Positions 1-5,259 of a stretch of DNA of 5,762 bases are shown here, piece after piece. How positions within the stretch are numbered: the first letter of the stretch is position 1; each line of letters begins with the position of its first letter. The position numbers and the translations under genes are program-made. The notes below the pieces were generated by a model, which was given only the letters and a program-made list of their open reading frames with translations, did not search any database and was not told the origin of the DNA. Source of the stretch: an uncultured Clostridia bacterium (GTDB lineage: Bacteria > Bacillota > Clostridia > Christensenellales > QALW01); the NCBI GenBank assembly GCA_900550765.1, contig URTC01000121.1, positions 1-5,762 on the forward strand, written 5' to 3'.

Positions 1-676
1 TATTGGGAAAAACCAAGATATCTTCCCTGTGATTTTTTATTTTTCCGGCAGCCTTATATTCTTTGTAAAGGGAATTGAGCTGCTGAAACTGCCTGTTAAA
101 TTGGGGAATATCTACATTGCCAACCCGGAAGCACAGGGTCATTGGCTGGCAAAGATGATCGCTGCTGCGGCCGAGCGTACAAGGGCATCCTGCCCAATAC
201 GCAAGATCGGCATCGCCTGTTGCATCAATAAAATAGCGGGCTTGTAGTTCGGTGCTGCCGGATTTATTGGAAACAGTAATGCTTGAAATTCGAGCGCCCT
301 CTTTATTGACTGCAATAACATAGGAATGAAACAGCAGGGTGACGCCTGCCTCCAACGCCATGCGGTTTAGGATCAATTTTAAGTACTCTTCGTTGAAACA
401 CTGTGTCTCTTGAATGGTTTTATTCTGGTAAAGGCCGCCGAGCTCCTCTAAGCGGCGGGTAATTTCTGTAAAAATTCCCCGGCACAGATCATAGCGCTTG
501 CCGTCTATCAGCGTCCAATATGGCATAAAGGGATTGACCAAACAATTGCCTGCCGCCCCGCCTAATGTATTGGCTTTATCCACAAGCAACACTTCAGCTC
601 CTCCGCGCGCCGCGGCAATGGCTGCTGCCGCACCGGCAAAGCCGCCTCCGGCAACGATAACATCATATTTTTTCAT
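1..676 (-). CDS. FAD-dependent oxidoreductase, N-terminal part (C-terminus beyond left edge)
   Basis: Flavoprotein of the FAD_oxidored type; the substrate cannot be told. Only the first 225 residues are present, because the reading frame stays open to the window edge. A dinucleotide-binding fold opens the protein: a beta strand followed by GGGFAG (residues 10-15), an Ala-rich helix, and an acidic D33 at the end of the second strand, which would bind the adenosine ribose of FAD. LGG (38-40) follows, and residues 149-159 carry a second family signature, FIDATGDADLA. QPMTLCFRVGNVD (177-189) also fits this family. The start is ATG at 676-674, with AGGAAG (690-685) 8 nt upstream. The gene has its own promoter and is separated from the upstream DUF421 gene by a terminator, so it is probably transcribed independently. 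Relatives include many uncharacterised anaerobe flavoproteins. The fold is secure; the reaction is unknown. Confidence 0.88.
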   Translation of the reverse strand, partial: MKKYDVIVAGGGFAGAAAAIAAARGGAEVLLVDKANTLGGAAGNCLVNPFMPYWTLIDGKRYDLCRGIFTEITRRLEELGGLYQNKTIQETQCFNEEYLKLILNRMALEAGVTLLFHSYVIAVNKEGARISSITVSNKSGSTELQARYFIDATGDADLAYWAGCPCTLGRSSDHLCQPMTLCFRVGNVDIPQFNRQFQQLNSLYKEYKAAGKIKNHREDILVFPN

Positions 677-708
677 CTTTATCACTTCCTATTGTTTCTT
701 ATGCCAAT

Positions 709-737
709 AGTATAAGCGAAAGGACATCATTATTCAA
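709..737 (-). promoter_or_regulatory. Sigma-A type promoter of the FAD oxidoreductase gene
   Basis: Read on the minus strand, TTGAAT (737-732) is followed after exactly 17 bp by TATACT (714-709). These match the -35 and -10 consensus at 4/6 and 5/6. Transcription would start near 702, giving a leader of about 25 nt that contains the AGGAAG ribosome binding site. It lies between the terminator of the upstream gene and the ATG at 676, where a promoter is needed. Confidence 0.7.
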
Positions 738-751
738 GACAAATTTTTAAC

Positions 752-790
752 AAAAAAAGAAAAACAGAGGCTCAGCAGAGCATCTGTTTT
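752..790 (-). terminator. Intrinsic terminator overlapping the 3' end of the DUF421 gene
   Basis: On the minus strand AAAACAGA (790-783) pairs with TCTGTTTT (768-761). After one T/C mismatch, GCTC (781-778) pairs with GAGC (773-770) around a 4-nt TGCT loop. A T-rich tract follows directly (760-752, nine T and C residues with seven T in a row at its end). The hairpin contains the last codons and the TGA stop (774-772) of the DUF421 gene. On the plus strand the stem is not followed by a good U-tract, so it should act mainly on minus-strand transcripts. Confidence 0.8.
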
Positions 791-1464
791 CCTTCGCTTT
801 TCCTGTAAATACGCAGGGTATTGTTATCCGAAATCACGGCTAAAAACACATCTTCCTTTTTTACTTTTTGCTTGGCAAGTTCTTTTTCCAGCCATTTTTC
901 ATCCTTTTTACAGAACTTTAAATTTTGAGAAAACACTTTGCCGTCAGCAATAACATTGATATCCGGATAAGCCTGGGCAACCTGAAGATTCATATCTTTC
1001 GGTGTTGCGGGCCGTGCGCCGCTTACCGGCAAAATACTTATTTTTCCGTTGCGCTCAAACACGGCCAATTGAATCTCTTCTAAATTAAAAAATCCTTTTT
1101 CGCGGCAGGCGTATAAAAATTCATCGATATCTATCTTAGTTTTTTTAAAGCTCTCTTCATATAAAATACCGTTTTCCATCAAAATATAGGTTTTTCCTTC
1201 TAAAAAACTCCGTAAGAGACTGAATTTACTTGAAAGCAAGGGCATCAGGGCGGTTAAAATTCCATAAACCGCCATAGCAATAATAGGTTCCCATATATTT
1301 TCAATATCAATGGCCAGCTCCGCAGCAATAGAACCGATCGTAATACTGCTGATATAATCAAACATTCCCATTTCTGAGATTTGCCGATTGCCTGTTAGCT
1401 TAGTAAGCAGGAATAGGTAAATAAATGATCCGGTGGCGGTAACCACAATAAACAAATAGTTCAT
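772..1464 (-). CDS. DUF421 / YetF-like membrane protein
   Basis: Small integral membrane protein of the YetF family (DUF421), 230 residues from the chosen start, a normal family length. Three hydrophobic segments lie near residues 3-22, 36-52 and 57-79. The conserved link KLTGNRQISEMGMFDY (22-37), followed by ITIGSIAAE (41-49), is the family hallmark. The remaining ~145 residues form the cytoplasmic domain, with the recognisable stretch LYACREKGFFNLEEIQLAVF (117-136) and NGKISIL (139-145). I chose ATG 1464 over the in-frame ATG at 1485 because GGAG (1474-1471) sits 6 nt before the former, while nothing similar precedes the latter. The function is not settled. Members occur widely in spore-forming Bacillota, and a DUF421 protein encoded by spoVA2mob elements affects spore heat resistance, so a role in a membrane or spore envelope is possible but inferred. 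The gene is divergent from the solute-binding-like gene. Confidence 0.9.
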   Translation of the reverse strand: MNYLFIVVTATGSFIYLFLLTKLTGNRQISEMGMFDYISSITIGSIAAELAIDIENIWEPIIAMAVYGILTALMPLLSSKFSLLRSFLEGKTYILMENGILYEESFKKTKIDIDEFLYACREKGFFNLEEIQLAVFERNGKISILPVSGARPATPKDMNLQVAQAYPDINVIADGKVFSQNLKFCKKDEKWLEKELAKQKVKKEDVFLAVISDNNTLRIYRKSEGKQMLC

Positions 1465-1470
1465 AAAATT

Positions 1471-1474
1471 CTCC
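1471..1474 (-). promoter_or_regulatory. Ribosome binding site that decides the DUF421 start
   Basis: GGAG on the minus strand lies 6 nt before ATG 1464. It lies inside the longer frame that would begin at ATG 1485, which itself lacks a purine-rich site upstream. This favours the shorter protein that begins MNYLF. Confidence 0.65.
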
Positions 1475-1481
1475 GTTATTT

Positions 1482-1492
1482 GCATGACATGC
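1482..1492. repeat. 11-bp palindrome in the divergent intergenic region
   Basis: GCATG-A-CATGC is a perfect inverted repeat with a one-base centre. It sits midway between the two divergent starts (1464 minus, 1521 plus). A partly overlapping second symmetry, ATGC-TGC-GCAT (1489-1499), adjoins it. The position suits an operator for one or both genes, but the repeat is short and could be chance. No clear sigma-A promoter could be placed in this 56-bp region for either gene. Confidence 0.3.
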
Positions 1493-1509
1493 TGCGCATA
1501 TGTTTTATT

Positions 1510-1515
1510 GGTGAT
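1510..1515 (+). promoter_or_regulatory. Ribosome binding site for a GTG start
   Basis: GGTGAT matches the GGTGA part of the Shine-Dalgarno consensus and ends 5 nt before GTG 1521. A nearby ATG at 1514 is out of frame with the protein, so GTG is the supported start. Confidence 0.55.
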
Positions 1516-1520
1516 GTTGT

Positions 1521-2639
1521 GTGAAAAATATTTTTAGAGCATTTCTTGCTATAATTATGATCCTTTTTATGATTTTTACACCTAAATATTTGGTTCCGGG
1601 GTTAAATGCGGATATTATCAGCGATGAAATTTATGCCCGAAGAGAGAAATTTTATTATGGCGTAATTAATGTATGGCAGGTGGACTGCTTTGCTGGCGGT
1701 ACCGGAAGCCGAGCCATATGGCTTAAGAATGTGTGTTCCGGCTTCGAAAAACAGTATAACGGCGTTTACATAAACGTAGAATCTGTTTCCCCAGCCATGG
1801 CGAACAAGCTGATTTCCGAGGGAAAAAAATTACCGGATATTATTTCTTTTGGTTCAGGACTTTCGCTGAAGGCGGAAAACTTTGAGCCGCTTTCCTTAGA
1901 TTTATCCAATATACGCAGTGAAGTGCGCAGTGTATGCGAAGAAACGGTTGTTCCATGGTGCATGGGCGCATACTTTATGCTTTCTTCTGACAGCGACGAA
2001 AATAACTGGGGTCTTGACGGAAAAACAGTAACAGGGAAAAAAAGCACAAAAACCGTTTATTCTGTAGGCATTGCAGAACGTTCCGGATATCTTGCACCAC
2101 TGGCGCTGATCGATTACTGCGGAGAAGAAGTCTTGCCGAATTTCCATCAGGAACTTTCGGTATACCGGGGAACTTCGCAGGAAATATTCGAAGCATACAA
2201 TTACTCGCAAAAGGTAAATCGAATGTTAGGCACACAGCGGGACCTCTATCGTCTGACCGCAGCCGATAGCAGAGAAATGGGAAGAAGCAGTACGATTTCA
2301 CTCCTAAGCGGATATACCGATCTGTTTCAATATATCGGTATATTAAAAACCGACAATGAAAAAAAAGTTTATACTATGAATGCTTTTCTTCAGTATTTAC
2401 TGGAGGAGACACAGCAAAATAAAATAGGGGACTTGGGACTTTTTCCCGTACATGCATCGGCAGTCCCGGAATATGGCAACCAGTATAAGCTCCAAGCGTG
2501 GGAGCAAATCAAAAAAATGCCACTGCAATGCAGAAGTTTAGTATTTGAAAAAGAGTATGCCGATCAGATGAATGAAAAAATCTTTGCTTGGCTCAAAGGT
2601 GGGGAAAAGCCGGAAGAAGTGAAAAATCTTATTGAATAA
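1521..2639 (+). CDS. Extracellular solute-binding-like protein (family 1 SBP fold), exported or anchored
   Basis: A 372-residue protein starting at GTG. Residues 1-20 form a short basic end and a hydrophobic segment (FLAIIMILFMIF), which should direct export or anchor it. No lipobox cysteine follows, so it is not a standard lipoprotein. The body resembles ABC-transporter substrate-binding proteins of family 1: a first strand VINVWQVDCF (48-57), GGTGSR (59-64), FEKQYNGVYINVE (75-87) and KLPDIISFGSG (103-113), followed later by PWCMGAYFML (145-154) and a C-terminal pattern FLQYLLEETQQNKIGDLG (289-306) plus LFPV (307-310). The ligand is unknown. No permease or ATPase gene adjoins it: upstream is a divergent DUF421 gene and downstream is murB under its own promoter. 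It may serve a distant transporter, or act as a sensor or in envelope or spore biology. The family call is from motif resemblance and is moderately firm. Confidence 0.75.
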   Translation: MKNIFRAFLAIIMILFMIFTPKYLVPGLNADIISDEIYARREKFYYGVINVWQVDCFAGGTGSRAIWLKNVCSGFEKQYNGVYINVESVSPAMANKLISEGKKLPDIISFGSGLSLKAENFEPLSLDLSNIRSEVRSVCEETVVPWCMGAYFMLSSDSDENNWGLDGKTVTGKKSTKTVYSVGIAERSGYLAPLALIDYCGEEVLPNFHQELSVYRGTSQEIFEAYNYSQKVNRMLGTQRDLYRLTAADSREMGRSSTISLLSGYTDLFQYIGILKTDNEKKVYTMNAFLQYLLEETQQNKIGDLGLFPVHASAVPEYGNQYKLQAWEQIKKMPLQCRSLVFEKEYADQMNEKIFAWLKGGEKPEEVKNLIE

Positions 2640-2660
2640 TTTTGTGTTTTGCAGTATAAT
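2632..2660 (+). promoter_or_regulatory. Sigma-A type promoter of the murB operon
   Basis: TTGAAT (2632-2637) and TATAAT (2655-2660) are separated by 17 bp. The -10 is a perfect consensus and the -35 matches 4/6. The -35 overlaps the TAA stop (2637-2639) of the preceding gene. The predicted start near 2667 leaves a short leader before the ribosome binding site GGGAGG (2678-2683), which is 6 nt from ATG 2690. A second TATAAT at 2670-2675 would start transcription within the ribosome binding site, so it is less likely to be the one used. Confidence 0.75.
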
Positions 2661-2689
2661 AATTGAGAATATAATGCGGGAGGAACAGC

Positions 2690-3598
2690 ATGTCTGTTGA
2701 TCAATTAAAGGATTTTATTGCCCGGGGCGGCTTTGATTATATTTTTGATGCACCTATGAAAAATTATACTACCTTAAAAATCGGCGGCAGCGCGGATATT
2801 ATCGTGCAGCCTCGTTCTGCACAAGAGCTGGTGCAGCTTGTCAGCAAGGCAAAAGAATATTCTGTACCGGTATATTTTATGGGAAACGGCTCCAACATCC
2901 TGGTAAAAGATAAGGGTGTACGGGGAATGATCGTCAGATTCGGCGCAAATATGTCTTCTACCAAAGTAGAGGGAAATGTGATTTCCGCCGGCGCGGGCAT
3001 CAGTATGGCACGGTTGGCTTCCATTGCTGCAGAGAATTCCCTTACAGGGTTTGAATTTGCTTCCGGAATTCCCGGAAACTTAGGCGGTGGAATCGTAATG
3101 AATGCCGGTGCGTATAAGGGAGAGATGAAAGACGTTGTAATTGAAGCTACAGCGCTGTGCAGCGACGGTTCCGTTGTAGTACTGCATAAAGATGCATTGG
3201 ATTTTTCTTACCGGCACAGCTGTTTTACTGACAGTGATATGTTGGTGCTTTCAGCAAAATTATTGCTGCAGAAAGGAAAAAAAGAGGAAATTCAAAGCCG
3301 TATTAAAGAATTTGCACAAAAGAGGAGGACAACACAGCCATTGGAATATCCGAGTGCCGGAAGTGCATTCAAACGTCCCCGCAACGGTTATGCGGCTGCA
3401 ATGATTGACTCCTGCGGTTTAAAGGGCTATTGTGTCGGTGATGCACAGGTATCGCAAAAACATGCCGGATTTGTTATCAACAAAGGCAATGCTACCGCAA
3501 AGGATGTTATAGGACTGCTTACCTATGTGCAAAAAATCGTAAATGAACATTTTAATACAGTTTTGGAACCGGAAATAATCATAATGGGTGAGGACTGA
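2690..3598 (+). CDS. murB: UDP-N-acetylenolpyruvoylglucosamine reductase
   Basis: Cytoplasmic flavoenzyme that uses NADPH to reduce enolpyruvyl-UDP-GlcNAc to UDP-N-acetylmuramate, the second committed step of peptidoglycan precursor synthesis. The 302-residue length fits the shorter type II enzymes of Gram-positive bacteria. FAD-binding signatures are NYTTLKIGGSAD (25-36), GNGSNILVKDKGVRG (65-79) and SGIPGNLGGGIVMNAGAYKG (125-144). Catalytic residues inferred by family position are R175 in FSYRHS, the proton-donor S225 in YPSAGSAFKRP, and E295 in LEPEI near the end. The C-terminal stretch GLKGYCVGDAQVSQKHAGFV (243-262) is also standard. The glycine loop reads GNLGGG where GxxGGA is more usual, a mild variant. 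ATG 2690 follows GGGAGG by 6 nt. It is the first gene of an operon with the PHP, rapZ and whiA genes. Confidence 0.97.
   Translation: MSVDQLKDFIARGGFDYIFDAPMKNYTTLKIGGSADIIVQPRSAQELVQLVSKAKEYSVPVYFMGNGSNILVKDKGVRGMIVRFGANMSSTKVEGNVISAGAGISMARLASIAAENSLTGFEFASGIPGNLGGGIVMNAGAYKGEMKDVVIEATALCSDGSVVVLHKDALDFSYRHSCFTDSDMLVLSAKLLLQKGKKEEIQSRIKEFAQKRRTTQPLEYPSAGSAFKRPRNGYAAAMIDSCGLKGYCVGDAQVSQKHAGFVINKGNATAKDVIGLLTYVQKIVNEHFNTVLEPEIIIMGED
3588..3593 (+). promoter_or_regulatory. Ribosome binding site for a TTG start, inside the murB end
   Basis: GTGAGG lies within the last codons of murB and ends 8 nt before TTG 3602. The murB stop (3596-3598) falls between the two, so ribosomes finishing murB could restart on the next gene. 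Confidence 0.55.
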
Positions 3599-3601
3599 AC
3601 A

Positions 3602-4372
3602 TTGATTACAGGGGATTACCATACGCACGGCAGCTTTAGTCACGGAAAAGGCAGTGCGGCAGAAAACGCCAGAGAAGCACATGGCAAAAAACTAAAGAGC
3701 ATTGCCATCACCGAACACGGTATGTTTACGCTGATCGGCGGCCTGCGAGCAAGACAGCTGAAACGGGCACGGCAGGAGATTGCTGACGCACAAAAGCAGT
3801 ATCCGGATGTAAAAATTTATTTTGGAATTGAAGCGAACTTGATTTCTCCGGCCGGAGACATCGATATCCCCGAAATTTTTAAAAATGAATTTGAAATGGT
3901 CTTGCTGGGACTGCATTATTTTGTTAAAGGATCCGGCTTTAGAAATATAGCTAATATTATAGGGAAGAATTTTTTCAGAAGATTTTTTCGCCGGCGGGAT
4001 TCTCTCTGCAAAATGAATACGGAAGCATTGGTAAAAGCCATGCATAAATATGATATTGACGCATTGGCACATTTAGGGACAAGCATGCCTGATTACGATA
4101 TTGCCGCGGTAGCCAAGGCAGCAGAGGAAACGGATACTTGTATTGAACTGAATAATAAACACTGTTCCCTTTCCTTAGAGCAGCTAAAATTCTTAGCTGC
4201 AACCAATGTGAAATTTTTGCTGAATTCCGATGCGCATGAGCCGGCAAACGTAGGAGCGGTGGAACGGGTGGAGGCCCTTGCTTTCGAAGCGGGCATTCGG
4301 CTGGAAAACATTTTGAATCTTGCGCCCAACGAATACATTCCCAAACGGTTACGAGGAGGCGGACACGCATGA
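3602..4372 (+). CDS. PHP-domain metal-dependent phosphoesterase (YcdX-like)
   Basis: A 256-residue protein of the polymerase-and-histidinol-phosphatase superfamily, close in length to E. coli YcdX. All nine expected ligands for a three-metal site can be assigned: H7, H9 and H14 in YHTHGSFSH, H39 in TEHG, E77 in GIEAN, H105 in GLHYF, H157 in LAHLG, and D210 and H212 in NSDAH. It is therefore likely an active phosphoesterase; the substrate is unknown. A basic, Phe-rich segment (FFRRFFRRR, 124-132) sits after H105. The start is TTG 3602, 3 nt after the murB stop; no in-frame ATG start lies before the H7/H9 motif. The end overlaps the rapZ start in an ATGA, and the last codons (RGGG) also form rapZ's GAGGAGG ribosome binding site. 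The setting between murB and rapZ hints at sugar-phosphate or nucleotide-sugar metabolism, which is inference only. Confidence 0.9.
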   Translation: MITGDYHTHGSFSHGKGSAAENAREAHGKKLKSIAITEHGMFTLIGGLRARQLKRARQEIADAQKQYPDVKIYFGIEANLISPAGDIDIPEIFKNEFEMVLLGLHYFVKGSGFRNIANIIGKNFFRRFFRRRDSLCKMNTEALVKAMHKYDIDALAHLGTSMPDYDIAAVAKAAEETDTCIELNNKHCSLSLEQLKFLAATNVKFLLNSDAHEPANVGAVERVEALAFEAGIRLENILNLAPNEYIPKRLRGGGHA

Positions 4373-5259
4373 AATTTGTGATTGTTACCGGTATTTCCGG
4401 TGCGGGTAAAACAACGGCACTGAAGGCTTTGGAAAATATGGGATTTTTTTGCGTAGATAATTTGCCGAGCATCCTACTTACTAAATTTGCAGATCTTTGC
4501 TTTCAGGGAAATACTGAATTTTCAAAAGTAGCAGTAGGAATTGATGTCCGCGGCAGGGAATTTTTCGGGGAGTTAGAACAAGCGATCGATTATATGGATA
4601 AAAGCAATTATATGGTGGATATCCTTTTTCTTTCCTGTGATCGGGACGTATTAGTCAACCGGTATAACTTTACGCGCCATGTTCATCCATTGGCACAAGA
4701 GGGGACCATTTTAGAGTGCATTGAAAAAGAAGAACAGATTCTTGCACCTATCAAAAAGCATGCCACATTTATGCTGGATACCTCAAAAATGCTGCCCAAA
4801 CATATTAAACTCGCGTTGGAACGGTTATACAAAGAAAATACATCCGATACGGTGAAAGTATATATTACTTCCTTTGGTTTTAAACGCGGTATTCCTACTG
4901 ATGCAGATTTCATCTTTGATGCGCGCTACCTGCCGAATCCTTATAACATTACGGAACTGCGTCCTCACAGCGGTTTAGAGCCTTGCGTATTGCAGTATTT
5001 AAAAGGATCTGAAGATTTTAACCGTACAACAGACATGATCTATGGTTCTTTGAAATATATGATTCCTTTATACCACAATTCCGGAAAGCAAGAAATGCTC
5101 TATGCTATTGGCTGTACCGGTGGATTTCATCGTTCCGTAGCCCTTGCGGAAGCAGTAGCCCAACGATTAAAAGCCGATGGTTTTGATGTCATTTGCGAAC
5201 ACCGCGATCTGAGCGCAGAGGGCGGACAGGAAAAATGGAAAAGTCATTCTCAGCAATAA
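4369..5259 (+). CDS. rapZ: RapZ/YvcJ family nucleotide-binding protein
   Basis: A 296-residue cytoplasmic P-loop protein, full length for the family (about 280-300). The N-terminal half has the Walker A GISGAGKT (8-15), the family signature GFFCVDNLP (25-33), the DVRG nucleotide site (59-62) and FLSCDRDVLVNRYNFTRHVHPL (87-108, compare the usual RFKETRRRHPL). The C-terminal half has SFGFKRGIPTDADFIFDARY (168-187), LPNPY (188-192), ELRPHSGLE (196-204) and GCTGGFHRSVALAE (248-261). YvcJ hydrolyses nucleotides. E. coli RapZ, through its C-terminal domain, binds glucosamine-6-phosphate and guides RNase E to the sRNA GlmZ; no GlmZ is expected here. F253 stands where Q or K is usual in GCTGG[QK]HRS. 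ATG 4369 overlaps the PHP stop by 4 nt, with GAGGAGG (4353-4359) 9 nt upstream, so translation is probably coupled. The assignment is firm; the role in this organism is not. Confidence 0.96.
   Translation: MKFVIVTGISGAGKTTALKALENMGFFCVDNLPSILLTKFADLCFQGNTEFSKVAVGIDVRGREFFGELEQAIDYMDKSNYMVDILFLSCDRDVLVNRYNFTRHVHPLAQEGTILECIEKEEQILAPIKKHATFMLDTSKMLPKHIKLALERLYKENTSDTVKVYITSFGFKRGIPTDADFIFDARYLPNPYNITELRPHSGLEPCVLQYLKGSEDFNRTTDMIYGSLKYMIPLYHNSGKQEMLYAIGCTGGFHRSVALAEAVAQRLKADGFDVICEHRDLSAEGGQEKWKSHSQQ
5228..5234 (+). promoter_or_regulatory. Ribosome binding site of whiA inside rapZ
   Basis: AGGAAAA directly precedes ATG 5235, and a second purine-rich stretch, GAGGG (5218-5222), lies 12 nt upstream. 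Both are within the rapZ coding end. The close spacing makes this site only moderate, so coupling to rapZ translation through the 25-nt overlap may matter. Confidence 0.45.

Noticed and set aside
498..710. Open frame on the plus strand rich in Ala and Pro opposite the FAD gene
   Set aside because: It is antisense to the well-supported flavoprotein N-terminus, resembles no family, and has no convincing ribosome binding site.
1476..1504. Possible plus-strand promoter with TATGTT as -10 for the solute-binding gene
   Set aside because: The -10 matches only 4/6 and the -35 position (TTATTT) only 2/6, too weak to list.
1495..1525. Possible minus-strand promoter TTCACA, 17 bp, TATGCG for the DUF421 gene
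   Set aside because: The -35 is good (5/6) but the -10 matches only 3/6, so it is not supported enough.
1550..1555. Perfect TATAAT on the plus strand
   Set aside because: It lies inside the coding sequence with no -35 at a suitable distance and no in-frame start supported downstream.
1902..2301. Overlapping minus-strand frames within the solute-binding gene
   Set aside because: They are shadows of the plus-strand gene, rich in Cys, Phe and Arg without domain signatures.
2640..2689. Possible terminator or riboswitch between the solute-binding gene and murB
   Set aside because: Only 50 bp are available, with no GC-rich stem or U-tract; the space is accounted for by promoter and ribosome binding site.
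3975..4472. A 165-codon minus-strand open frame across the PHP/rapZ junction
   Set aside because: It lies opposite two genes with clear catalytic motifs, and its own sequence shows no recognisable domain.
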